Shown piece after piece: positions 1 through 5,820 of a DNA stretch of 5,820 nt. The first letter of the stretch is position 1; every line of letters starts with the position of its first letter. The position numbers and the translations under genes were made by a program. The DNA is from Alphaproteobacteria bacterium. GTDB lineage: Bacteria; Pseudomonadota; Alphaproteobacteria; Kiloniellales; J153. The notes beneath the pieces were generated by a model. That model was not told the DNA's origin. It made no database searches and worked only from the letters and a program-made list of their open reading frames with translations. The stretch is from contig RFLL01000348.1 in NCBI GenBank assembly GCA_003693905.1, positions 1 to 5,820 on the forward strand. The letters are read 5' to 3'.

Positions 1-1333
1 GGAACCAGGCATGGCCCATGGCCTGATACTGGCCGCCCATGACGCCGAACGGCATCACCGCCCGGCCGTCGCGCATCGCCATGGCCGGGATGATGGTGTG
101 CATCGGCCGTTTGCGCGGTGCGATGCAATTGGCATGGCGCGGATCGGTGGAGAAGCTCTGGCCGCGGTTTTGCAGCATGACACCGGTCTTGGGGCTCATG
201 TAGCCGCTGCCGAAGCCGTGAAACAGCGAGTTGATGAAACTGACCGCGTTGCGGTCCTTGTCGACCACGCACAGATAGACGGTGTCGGGATGGGCGGGGA
301 AATCGTGCTCCGGCAAGGCGTCCAGTCTGCGATCGGGGCGGATGCGGGCACGCTGCTCGGCAGCATAGGCCTGCGAGAGCAAGCGCTCCACCGGCACCTC
401 GACAAAGCGCGGATCGGCGATCAGGTGATCGCGGTCGTGATAGGCCAGACGGGCCGCTTCGACCGCGTAATGGACGCGCTCGACCGACAGCGGTCCGGGC
501 ACGTCGGACAACAGACCGGACAGGATGTTGAGCATTTCCAGCGCCGCCAGGCCCTGTCCGTTCGGCGGGCATTCGTAGATTTCGTGATCGCGGTAGACGG
601 TCTTGATCGGGGTCACGTATTCGCCGCGCTGTTCGGCGAAATCCTCCATCGTGTGCAGGCCGCCGAGCGAACGCAGGTACGATACGATGTCTTCGGCCAC
701 CGGGCCGGCATAGAACCCGTCGCGGCCATGCTCGGCAATCCGTTCCAGCGTTCTGGCGAGCAGCGGCTGCCGGTGCAGGGCGCCAACCGGCGGCACCTTG
801 CCACCGGGCATGAAAGTGGCCGCGGCGGTCGGATCCTGCGCGATGAGATCGACCAGATGGGTCCAGTCGTAATGCACCCGCGAATAAACGGGATAGCCAT
901 CGCGGGCATAGCGGATGGCAGGCTCCAGCACGGCACCGAGATCGCGCGTGCCATGATCGCGCAGAAGCTGCGACCAGGCGTCGATGGCGCCGGGCACGGT
1001 CACCGCATGGGGAGAATGCTGTTCGATCTCCTCGATGCCGTGCTCGCGGAACCACTCGGCCGTTGCCGCCGCCGGGGCATGGCCGGAGCCGTTGAACGCG
1101 ATCACCTCGCCGCGCCCGGCCGGCGCATAGAGAACGAAGCAGTCGCCGCCGATGCCCGTCGATTCCGGTTCGACCACGCACTGCACGGCACACGCCGCCA
1201 CGGCCGCGTCCATCGCGTTGCCGCCGGCGCGCAACATGTCGATCGCAGCCAAGGTCGCCAGCGGATGGGACGTCGCGGCCATGCCCGCAGTCGAATGGAC
1301 CGGCGAGCGGCCGGGGAGTTGCAAGTTGCGCAT
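1..1333 (-). CDS. Gamma-glutamyltransferase-like Ntn-hydrolase (YwrD-like), C-terminus cut by window edge
   Basis: The first 444 residues of a GGT-family enzyme are visible; the rest lies beyond position 1. These proteins are made as a precursor that cleaves itself before a threonine, which then becomes the N-terminal nucleophile of the small subunit and hydrolyses or transfers gamma-glutamyl or related acyl amides. Seen: the N-terminal region GGNAMDAAVAA (37-47) and TGIGGDCF (59-66); the predicted cleavage and nucleophile Thr351 in DTVYLCVVDKD; FGSG (374-377); LQNRG (387-391); RPMHTIIPAM (409-418); and the oxyanion-hole pair Gly433-Gly434 in VMGGQ. No signal peptide is evident, unlike periplasmic GGT of E. 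coli, so the enzyme is probably cytoplasmic. Start: the ATG at 1333 is the first in frame after a TAG at 1370-1372, with GAGGA (1342-1346) 8 nt upstream. The segment between LQNRG and RPMHT is short, so the lid loop of E. coli GGT is missing. Several glutamyl-binding residues are also replaced, so the true substrate is uncertain; a glutaryl- or cephalosporin-acylase-like activity is possible. The family call is firm, the substrate is not. Confidence 0.9.
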   Translation of the reverse strand, partial: MRNLQLPGRSPVHSTAGMAATSHPLATLAAIDMLRAGGNAMDAAVAACAVQCVVEPESTGIGGDCFVLYAPAGRGEVIAFNGSGHAPAAATAEWFREHGIEEIEQHSPHAVTVPGAIDAWSQLLRDHGTRDLGAVLEPAIRYARDGYPVYSRVHYDWTHLVDLIAQDPTAAATFMPGGKVPPVGALHRQPLLARTLERIAEHGRDGFYAGPVAEDIVSYLRSLGGLHTMEDFAEQRGEYVTPIKTVYRDHEIYECPPNGQGLAALEMLNILSGLLSDVPGPLSVERVHYAVEAARLAYHDRDHLIADPRFVEVPVERLLSQAYAAEQRARIRPDRRLDALPEHDFPAHPDTVYLCVVDKDRNAVSFINSLFHGFGSGYMSPKTGVMLQNRGQSFSTDPRHANCIAPRKRPMHTIIPAMAMRDGRAVMPFGVMGGQYQAMGHAWF

Positions 1334-1360
1334 GATACTCGTCCTCGTGAGGGGGCTGTT

Positions 1361-1383
1361 TTTTGGCCGCTATCAGGCCAAAA
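1361..1383. promoter_or_regulatory. Perfect inverted repeat upstream of the ggt-like gene, candidate operator or 5' UTR hairpin
   Basis: TTTTGGCC (1361-1368) and GGCCAAAA (1376-1383) are exact reverse complements separated by 7 nt. The dyad lies 27 nt before the ATG of the ggt-like gene and 117 nt before the patatin ATG, in the divergent intergenic region. It carries AT-rich outer arms in otherwise GC-rich DNA. It is not at a gene end and has no T-run after the second arm on either strand, so it does not look like an intrinsic terminator. A repressor-binding dyad or an mRNA hairpin ahead of the ggt-like ribosome-binding site are both possible. The repeat is read directly; the function is inferred. 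Confidence 0.4.
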
Positions 1384-1500
1384 TTCCGGGGCCGGTTCAA
1401 TGGCAAAGCCGTAGGTGCACGGATGGCCCCTCGCCCCGGATGCAAGACATGCGCTATTTTCTGGTGTTTTTCTTGAAATGCCCGGGATGGACCATCGCCC

Positions 1501-2472
1501 ATGACCAATGACCAGACAGACCTGCCACGGCCCAAGATCGGACTTGCCCTCGGCAGCGGCGTCGCCCGCGGCTGGGCCCATCTCGGGGTGCTCAAGGCAC
1601 TCGAGCGCTACGGTTTCAGGCCCGACATCGTAGCCGGCACCTCGATCGGGGCACTGGTCGGCGGTGCCTACCTGGCCGGGCATGCGGATACGCTCGAACA
1701 ATGGGCCCGCTCGCTGACCATGGTGCGCATGCTGTCGTACCTCGATTTTCGCGTGCGCAGCGGCGGCATGATCGGCGGCAGCCGCCTGGTCGATGCCATG
1801 GTCGAACACATGGGCCGTATCGACATCGAGGATCTGCCGGCCCCCTATGCCGCAGTCGCCACCGATCTGGTCAGCGGCCACGAGGTCTGGCTGCGTGAAG
1901 GCGATCTCGCCACCGCGATCCGTACCTCGTTTTCCATGCCCGGCATTTTCGAACCGATGCGCGTCAACGGGCGCTGGATGGTCGACGGCGCCCTGGTCAA
2001 TCCGGTGCCGATTTCGGTCTGCATCGCCATGGGCGCGCAGATGACCATCGCCGTCAACCTCAACGCCGACCTGCTTGGCAAGGGACGCCGCAATGCTCCC
2101 GACCTGTCGGCGCTGGGCACGCTGGATCCGCTGTCCGCGGAAGAAGCCGGCAGCAACGGCGGCGGCCGCGCACGTCTGACCACTCTGGCGCGACGCATGC
2201 TCCGCCGTACCCAGGAAACGCCGAGCCTGTTCGGCGTCATGGTTTCGGCCCTCAACATCGTCCAGGACCGCATCAGCCGCTCGCGCCTGGCCGGCGATCC
2301 GCCCGACATTCACATCACGCCGCGCCTGGGAGATGTCGGCCTGCTGGAATTTCACCGCGCCGACGAAATCATCGAGGAAGGCGAGGCGGCGGTGGAACGG
2401 GTTCTGCCGGAGCTGCGCGCGGCGATGGCCGTCTTCGGCCGCGATCTGGACAGCATGGGCGAAGGCGCGTGA
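1501..2472 (+). CDS. Patatin-like phospholipase (RssA-type serine lipid acyl hydrolase)
   Basis: A 323-residue protein of the bacterial patatin family, which hydrolyses acyl esters of lipids with a Ser-Asp dyad. Seen: the glycine-rich oxyanion motif GSGVARGWAH (18-27); the nucleophile elbow GTSIG (46-50) with Ser48; and DGA (162-164) with the catalytic Asp162, followed by NPVP (167-170). All the catalytic parts are therefore present, and the short spacing between them is typical of the RssA-like group. The C-terminal third (about 240-310) carries an LNIVQDRISRSRLAG segment and a conserved-looking ITPRL...LLEFHRADE segment that I recall from proteobacterial homologues. No signal peptide or clear transmembrane helix is seen, so it is probably cytoplasmic or peripheral to the membrane. 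The ribosome-binding site is weak (GGGATGGA ending about 9 nt before the ATG). It stands alone: divergent from the ggt-like gene and convergent with tdh, 30 bp from its stop. The physiological substrate cannot be told from the sequence. Confidence 0.9.
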   Translation: MTNDQTDLPRPKIGLALGSGVARGWAHLGVLKALERYGFRPDIVAGTSIGALVGGAYLAGHADTLEQWARSLTMVRMLSYLDFRVRSGGMIGGSRLVDAMVEHMGRIDIEDLPAPYAAVATDLVSGHEVWLREGDLATAIRTSFSMPGIFEPMRVNGRWMVDGALVNPVPISVCIAMGAQMTIAVNLNADLLGKGRRNAPDLSALGTLDPLSAEEAGSNGGGRARLTTLARRMLRRTQETPSLFGVMVSALNIVQDRISRSRLAGDPPDIHITPRLGDVGLLEFHRADEIIEEGEAAVERVLPELRAAMAVFGRDLDSMGEGA

Positions 2473-2502
2473 TCCGCGGAGGCACGCCCTGTACGTGGAT
2501 GC

Positions 2503-3528
2503 TCACGTCCAGTCGAGGATGACCTTGCCCGAGCGGCCGGAGCGCATGATTTCGAACCCCTCGCGGTAGGCGTCGACCGGAAGATGGTGAGTGATGACCG
2601 GCGTCACATCGAGGCCGCTTTGCAGCATGGTGGTCATCTTGTACCAGGTCTCGAACATTTCCCGGCCGTAGATCCCTTTCAAGGTCAGGCCCTTGAAGAT
2701 CACCTGCGTCCAGTCGATCGGTGCCGATTCCGGCGGGATGCCGAGGATCGCCACTCGCCCGCCGTGGTTCATGGTTCGCAACATGTCGCGGAGCGCATCG
2801 GGATTGCCCGACATCTCGAGCCCGACATCGAAGCCCTCGACCATGCCGAGATCGGCCATGACCGCATCCAGCGTCGTGCGCGTCACGTTGATCGCCCGCG
2901 TTGCCCCCATTTTCGCAGCTAGATCAAGGCGATAGTCGTTGACGTCGGTAACGACCACGAACCGTGCTCCGACGTGACGGGCGATGGCCGCGGCCATGAT
3001 TCCGATCGGCCCGGCGCCGGTGATCAGGACGTCCTCGCCGACCATGTCGAACGACAGCGCGGTGTGTGTCGCATTGCCGAGAGGGTCGAGAATCGCCGCC
3101 ACATCATCGGACACGTCGTCCGGCAGAGGAAAGGCGTTGACGGCGGGCAGCGCCAGATACTCCGCGAAGCAGCCCGGCCGATTGACGCCGACACCTTGCG
3201 TGTTGCGGCACAGGTGGCGGCGCCCGGCGCGGCAGTTGCGACAGTGCCCGCAGGTGATGTGCCCTTCGCCGGAGACCCGCTGCGCGATCTCGAAGCCGCG
3301 CACCTCGCTGCCGATCTCGGCGATTTCGCCAACGAATTCATGGCCGATCGTTATCGGCACGGGGATCATCTTCTGCGACCAGGCGTCCCAGTTGTAGATG
3401 TGGATGTCGGTACCGCAGATCGCCGTTTTGCGGATCCGGATCAGCACGTCGTTGTGACCGATCTGCGGCACGGGGACGTCCTGCATCCAGATGCCGGGTT
3501 CCGCCTTGGCCTTGACCAGCGCTTTCAT
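2503..3528 (-). CDS. tdh: L-threonine 3-dehydrogenase
   Basis: This NAD-dependent zinc enzyme (EC 1.1.1.103) oxidises L-threonine to 2-amino-3-ketobutyrate, the substrate of the Kbl protein encoded just upstream. The 341-residue length equals that of E. coli Tdh, and long segments match it from memory. Seen: catalytic zinc ligands in TAICGTD (Cys38) and GHE (His63, Glu64); His90 in GEGHITCG, a substrate-specificity position in E. coli Tdh; four structural-zinc cysteines at 93, 96, 99 and 107; and the nucleotide-binding GAGPIG (171-176) with Asp195 ending the second Rossmann strand, as expected for NAD preference. [14 protein letters not shown] follows in the C-terminal part. Start: the frame extends 13 codons further, but ATG 3528 gives [10 protein letters not shown], matches the family N-terminus, lies after the kbl stop and has GGAG (3538-3541) 9 nt upstream. 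Odd: residues 82-84 are A-Q-R where medium-chain dehydrogenases usually have G-D-R. The enzyme is cytoplasmic and expected to be a tetramer. Confidence 0.97.
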   Translation of the reverse strand: MKALVKAKAEPGIWMQDVPVPQIGHNDVLIRIRKTAICGTDIHIYNWDAWSQKMIPVPITIGHEFVGEIAEIGSEVRGFEIAQRVSGEGHITCGHCRNCRAGRRHLCRNTQGVGVNRPGCFAEYLALPAVNAFPLPDDVSDDVAAILDPLGNATHTALSFDMVGEDVLITGAGPIGIMAAAIARHVGARFVVVTDVNDYRLDLAAKMGATRAINVTRTTLDAVMADLGMVEGFDVGLEMSGNPDALRDMLRTMNHGGRVAILGIPPESAPIDWTQVIFKGLTLKGIYGREMFETWYKMTTMLQSGLDVTPVITHHLPVDAYREGFEIMRSGRSGKVILDWT

Positions 3529-3544
3529 GGTCCGTGTCTCCGGC

Positions 3545-4735
3545 TCATGCGATGATGCCCAGGTCACGCCCGACCCTGGCGAAGGCCTCGACGGCGCGCT
3601 CGATGTGCTCCGGCGTGTGGGCCGCCGACATCTGGGTGCGAATGCGCGCCCGGCCCCTGGGCACCACGGGATAGGAAAATCCGATCACGTAGATTCCTTC
3701 GTCCAGCAGCCGTTCAGCCATCTCGGAAGCCAGTCTGGCATCGCCCAGCATCACCGGAATGATCGGATGATCGGCACCGGCAAGGGTGAAGCCGAGCGCG
3801 CTCATCCGGGTCCGGAAGCGGGCGCTGTTGTCCCGCAGCCGCCGGCGCAGATCGTCGCCGGCCTCGAGCAGATCGAGGACCTTGAGCGAGGTGGCCGCGA
3901 TCACCGGGGCCAGGCTGTTCGAGAACAGATACGGCCGCGAGCGTTGCCGCAACCACGCCACCACCTCCTTGCGCGCCGCGGTATAGCCGCCGGAGGCACC
4001 GCCCAGCGCCTTGCCCAGGGTGCCGGTCAGGATGTCGACCCGCCCCTCGACGCCGCACGCTTCCGGCGTGCCGCGCCCGCCCTCGCCGAGGAATCCGGCG
4101 GCATGGGAATCGTCGACCATGACCATGGCGCCGTAGCGCTCGGCCAGATCGCAGATCGCCGGCAGGTCGGCGACGATCCCGTCCATCGAGAATACGCCGT
4201 CAGTGGCGATCAGCCTGAACCGGCAATCGGAGGCCGCCTGAAGCTGCCGCTCCAGATCGGCCATGTCGTTGTTGGCATAGCGCAGGCGCCGCGCCTTGCA
4301 CAGACGGATGCCGTCGATGATGCTGGCGTGGTTGAGGGCGTCGCTGATGACCGCGTCGCGTTCGTCGAGCAGGGTCTCGAACAGCCCCGTGTTGGCGTCA
4401 AAGCACGACGAATAGAGGATTGCATCCTCCATGCCCAGGAAATCGGCGATGCGCCGTTCCAGCTCGCGGTGGACGTTCTGTGTGCCGCAGATGAAACGCA
4501 CCGACGCCATGCCGTAGCCGTAGCGATCGAGCGCCGCCTTCGCTGCTTCGATCAGGGCCGGGTGGTCGGCCAGGCCGAGATAATTGTTGGCGCAGAAATT
4601 GATTACCTCGCGCCCGTCGTCGAGGCGGATGGTCGGCGCCTGCGGCGAGGCGATGACGCGTTCGGGCTTGTACAGACCGGCCTCCACGAGGGCGGCCAGT
4701 TCGCGCGACAGATGGTCGAGAAAGGCTTGGTCCAT
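3545..4735 (-). CDS. kbl: 2-amino-3-ketobutyrate coenzyme A ligase (glycine C-acetyltransferase)
   Basis: This PLP enzyme of the alpha-oxoamine synthase family (EC 2.3.1.29) cleaves 2-amino-3-ketobutyrate with CoA to glycine and acetyl-CoA, the second step of threonine breakdown. The protein has 396 residues, against 398 in E. coli. Seen: [10 protein letters not shown] (46-55); SVRFICGTQ (78-86); [12 protein letters not shown] (131-142) with His136, expected to stack on [11 protein letters not shown] (179-186); VDDSH (207-211), whose Asp should pair with the pyridine nitrogen; and [14 protein letters not shown] with Lys242 as the Schiff-base lysine. [18 protein letters not shown] lies near the C-terminus. 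Start: the frame is open back to at least 4900, but the extra 55 residues have no counterpart in the family. ATG 4735 gives MDQAFLDHL, which aligns with the E. coli start, and has a strong GGGAGGT just upstream. It is the first gene of kbl-tdh, 16 bp from tdh, and the two are surely co-transcribed. Confidence 0.97.
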   Translation of the reverse strand: MDQAFLDHLSRELAALVEAGLYKPERVIASPQAPTIRLDDGREVINFCANNYLGLADHPALIEAAKAALDRYGYGMASVRFICGTQNVHRELERRIADFLGMEDAILYSSCFDANTGLFETLLDERDAVISDALNHASIIDGIRLCKARRLRYANNDMADLERQLQAASDCRFRLIATDGVFSMDGIVADLPAICDLAERYGAMVMVDDSHAAGFLGEGGRGTPEACGVEGRVDILTGTLGKALGGASGGYTAARKEVVAWLRQRSRPYLFSNSLAPVIAATSLKVLDLLEAGDDLRRRLRDNSARFRTRMSALGFTLAGADHPIIPVMLGDARLASEMAERLLDEGIYVIGFSYPVVPRGRARIRTQMSAAHTPEHIERAVEAFARVGRDLGIIA

Positions 4736-4738
4736 GGC

Positions 4739-4745
4739 ACCTCCC
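4739..4745 (-). promoter_or_regulatory. Shine-Dalgarno that fixes the kbl start
   Basis: GGGAGGT on the minus strand lies 3 nt before the ATG at 4735. This is a near-perfect anti-SD match with slightly short spacing. It supports the 396-residue form of Kbl over the 451-residue open frame that continues upstream to 4900. Confidence 0.7.
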
Positions 4746-5043
4746 ACCACCCCCGCCAGGCTGTCGACGGAGTGTTCGTGCCCGACCGTAGCATACGCCG
4801 GATCACGGTCAACGGCACCGCGCAAACACCCGAACGCAACGGCGGAACGGCGTCCGCAGCTCAGCTCGGCCGGCTTGTCGTCAGGCCGCAACGTCGGCAC
4901 CGCACCTTGGCGATGGCGGGACCGGACCCGAACGTGAAGGTCACATCCAGAACCTGAAAATCATGGATGCCGATCAGACACAGCAGTCGACCGAGCAGCG
5001 TCGGCACCCCAGGGGTCCCTTCCTGATTGCATCCGCCGTTTGC

Positions 5044-5049
5044 ACTATA
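5044..5049 (-). promoter_or_regulatory. Possible -10 box for kbl-tdh
   Basis: TATAGT on the minus strand is one base from the TATAAT consensus and lies in the gap between the DUF4345-like stop and kbl, about 310 bp before the kbl start. No convincing TTGACA-like hexamer is found at the usual distance and there is no extended -10 TG. This is a weak candidate only. Confidence 0.15.
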
Positions 5050-5070
5050 CCGGAATGTCCGACCGGCGTC

Positions 5071-5090
5071 CCGGCCGCCTATCCGGCCGC
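5071..5090. repeat. Short direct repeat CCGGCCGC at the end of the DUF4345-like gene
   Basis: CCGGCCGC occurs at 5071-5078 and again at 5083-5090, with 4 nt between that include part of the stop codon (TAG on the minus strand, 5079-5081). Each copy contains the self-complementary CCGG/GGCC core, so the RNA could fold at the gene end. No T-run follows. In DNA this rich in G and C it may be chance. Confidence 0.25.
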
Positions 5091-5489
5091 AGGAACCGGC
5101 GGCGGCCAGATCAGGAACAGGGCGGCCAGCAGCGCTTCGAGCGTCAGATACGTCAAGGTCGTTGTGCCGGGGAAGCCGTCAACAAGCAGCGAGTACAGAC
5201 GTGCCACCACCAGTGCCACCAGAACCACGCCCAGAGCCAGAACCTGAGCCCGCGCCCGTTCGATATCCCACAACGCCCACAACGCGATCATGCCGACGGC
5301 CGTCATCATGGCATGCAGGCCGCGCAGATGGCTGCGGGCTTCGGCGCTGTCGGCTATCAACCACGTATGACCGGTTCGACGGCGGAACGTTTCGACCAGT
5401 CCCGGGCCGAGCAGGCTGAGGCCGAGCAGCGCCAGCGCGGCATAGAGCACGCCCGCATGGACGTTCGACATGGTCGCTTCAGGGGCCAT
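5079..5489 (-). CDS. Small four-helix membrane protein, DUF4345-like
   Basis: A 136-residue hydrophobic protein with four predicted transmembrane helices, at about 13-30, 58-74, 82-97 and 112-128, and no soluble domain. The pattern RGLHAM (56-61), then ARLYSLLVDGFPG (96-108) with Arg97, Asp104-Gly105 and Pro107, and a glutamate in the last helix (Glu118), fits what I recall of the DUF4345 family. That family has no established biochemical function. I use ATG 5489 because AGGAAGG (5497-5503) sits 7 nt upstream; the internal ATG at 5471 (MSNVHAG) has only a weak site and would remove six residues. The stop is TAG. The antiporter gene ends 38 bp upstream on the same strand, so the two may be co-transcribed; kbl follows after 343 bp. 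Expected in the inner membrane. The coding call is strong, the family call moderate. Confidence 0.8.
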   Translation of the reverse strand: MAPEATMSNVHAGVLYAALALLGLSLLGPGLVETFRRRTGHTWLIADSAEARSHLRGLHAMMTAVGMIALWALWDIERARAQVLALGVVLVALVVARLYSLLVDGFPGTTTLTYLTLEALLAALFLIWPPPVPAAG

Positions 5490-5496
5490 GTCCGCG

Positions 5497-5523
5497 CCTT
5501 CCTCTCTTCTTCCTTCTCCCCCC
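5497..5523 (-). promoter_or_regulatory. 27-nt homopurine tract carrying the ribosome-binding site of the DUF4345-like gene
   Basis: On the minus strand this stretch is purine only, starting with seven G and ending AGAGGAAGG. The last AGGAAGG is 7 nt before the ATG at 5489 and is the likely Shine-Dalgarno; several more GGA/AGG-like sequences precede it. It fills most of the 38-bp gap after the antiporter stop. A purine-rich leader could favour ribosome loading and re-initiation after the upstream gene. Confidence 0.5.
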
Positions 5524-5527
5524 GGCT

Positions 5528-5820
5528 TCAGGGCGATGTCGGCACCACCGGGGCCTTGTTCCGCGCCTTCGCCTTCGTTTCCGGCTTCACTTCGGGTTGC
5601 GTATCCGCTTTCGGCTTCGGCGCTGCCGCCGCAGGCAGAATATCCTCCAGTGCCGCGATGATCGAACCGGCCAGGGCAAAGCCGGTTTCGACCAGCTCCG
5701 GCACCACCACATGGGCGCCGAGTCGCCGCAGCTCCGCCGCGTTGGCTTCATCACGGGCGCGGGCGTACACGCGCAGGTTGGGGAAAATATAGCAGACAAG
5801 AGCCACGACCTGTGCGTTGA
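5528..5820 (-). CDS. C-terminal end of a CPA2-type cation:proton antiporter (KefB/KefC-like) with RCK/TrkA-N domain, partial
   Basis: Only the last 96 residues are in the window; the frame is open to the right edge, so the N-terminal membrane part lies beyond 5820. The start-like GTG at 5804-5806 is internal, because coding-like sequence (NAQVVAL) continues before it. Seen: the second half of a Rossmann-type RCK/TrkA-N domain, with a strand-helix pattern FPNLRVYARARDEANAAELRRLGAHVVVPE that is highly typical of the regulatory domain behind KefB/KefC-type potassium-efflux antiporters. A helix, LVETGFALAGSIIAALEDIL, follows. The protein ends in a Pro/Lys/Ala-rich, probably disordered tail of about 35 residues with alternating charges (PKPKADTQPEVKPETKAK). 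In the family this domain senses nucleotides or glutathione and gates the cation pathway. A voltage-channel-type or TrkA-only protein with the same domain cannot be fully excluded. Confidence 0.8.
   Translation of the reverse strand, partial: NAQVVALVCYIFPNLRVYARARDEANAAELRRLGAHVVVPELVETGFALAGSIIAALEDILPAAAAPKPKADTQPEVKPETKAKARNKAPVVPTSP

Larger units (their letters stand above)
4736..5078. other. 343-bp region without a supported gene, leader and promoter region of kbl-tdh
   Basis: No open frame here resembles a protein family I know. The minus-strand frame that continues upstream of kbl and the short plus-strand frames look like GC-rich chance frames. What can be seen: a minus-strand TATAGT (5044-5049) that could be a -10 box but has no recognisable -35 at 16-18 bp; an 11-bp palindrome ACCCC-A-GGGGT (5006-5016); and a 6-bp inverted repeat GACCGT/ACGGTC (4784-4789 and 4805-4810) centred about 60 bp before the kbl ATG. 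No terminator hairpin with a T-run follows the DUF4345-like stop, so read-through into kbl cannot be excluded. In E. coli the operon answers to Lrp and leucine; I cannot point to an Lrp site here. Confidence 0.5.

Noticed and set aside
1386..1395. CCGG-GG-CCGG in the ggt-patatin gap
   Set aside because: It is very short and self-complementary, and expected by chance in DNA this rich in G and C.
11..1414. 467-codon open frame on the plus strand
   Set aside because: It lies antisense to the GGT-like gene, which has clear family motifs, a ribosome-binding site and a defined start. The antisense product is rich in Arg, His, Gly and Ala with no recognisable domain, as expected for an antisense frame in GC-rich DNA.
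1102..2355. 417-codon open frame on the minus strand
   Set aside because: It is antisense to the patatin gene and out of frame with the GGT-like gene. It crosses the divergent intergenic region, and its product has no family features.
2493..2508. ACGTG-N6-CACGT inverted repeat between patatin and tdh, possible bidirectional terminator
   Set aside because: The arms are only 5 bp, one overlaps the tdh stop codon, and no T-run follows on either strand.
2974..3555. 193-codon open frame on the plus strand
   Set aside because: It is antisense to tdh, with composition typical of a shadow.
4736..4900. 55-residue N-terminal extension of Kbl
   Set aside because: The frame is open, but the extension does not resemble Kbl or a targeting peptide, and the internal ATG at 4735 has a strong Shine-Dalgarno and the expected family start.
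3491..4957. 488-codon open frame on the plus strand
   Set aside because: It is antisense to kbl, whose protein matches the family along its whole length. This is a shadow frame.
4963..5247. 94-codon open frame on the plus strand in the kbl upstream region
   Set aside because: It has no good ribosome-binding site, overlaps the DUF4345-like gene antisense, and has no recognisable domain.
5040..5792. 250-codon open frame on the plus strand
   Set aside because: It is antisense to both the DUF4345-like gene and the antiporter end, which show coherent helix and domain patterns.

Overview
The window is a GC-rich, gene-dense stretch of a bacterial chromosome carrying mostly metabolic and housekeeping genes. 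I see no phage, transposon, CRISPR, tRNA or rRNA signal, and no convincing undescribed system. Long stop-free reading frames on the wrong strand, G/C-ending codons and family resemblance (an RssA-type patatin, a Kbl-Tdh pair very close to the enterobacterial proteins, a KefB/KefC-type antiporter end, a DUF4345-like membrane protein) all point to a proteobacterium. I lean towards an alphaproteobacterium such as a Rhodospirillales member, but that placement is an impression rather than something proved here.

Layout from left to right. Positions 1-1333 (minus) hold most of a gamma-glutamyltransferase-like Ntn-hydrolase whose C-terminus lies beyond the left edge. A 167-bp divergent gap (1334-1500) contains a perfect 8-bp-arm inverted repeat close to the ggt-like start. 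Positions 1501-2472 (plus) encode a patatin-like phospholipase. It converges on tdh (2503-3528, minus), which is preceded by kbl (3545-4735, minus); the two are 16 bp apart and form the classical kbl-tdh threonine catabolic operon. A 343-bp stretch without a supported gene (4736-5078) lies upstream of kbl. Then come a small four-helix DUF4345-like membrane protein (5079-5489, minus) and the C-terminal end of a CPA2-type cation:proton antiporter with an RCK/TrkA-N domain (5528 to the right edge, minus).

How the genes work together: Tdh oxidises L-threonine to 2-amino-3-ketobutyrate, and Kbl cleaves that unstable intermediate with CoA to glycine and acetyl-CoA. The antiporter and DUF4345-like gene are close together and may be co-transcribed. 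The GGT-like enzyme and the patatin are divergent neighbours with no evident pathway link to the threonine genes.

The points most worth a second look are: the GGT-like protein keeps the catalytic threonine but lacks the residues that grip the glutamyl group in classical GGT; a dyad sits in its 5' region; Tdh has A-Q-R where the dehydrogenase family almost always has G-D-R; and a 27-nt homopurine tract supplies the ribosome-binding site of the DUF4345-like gene.
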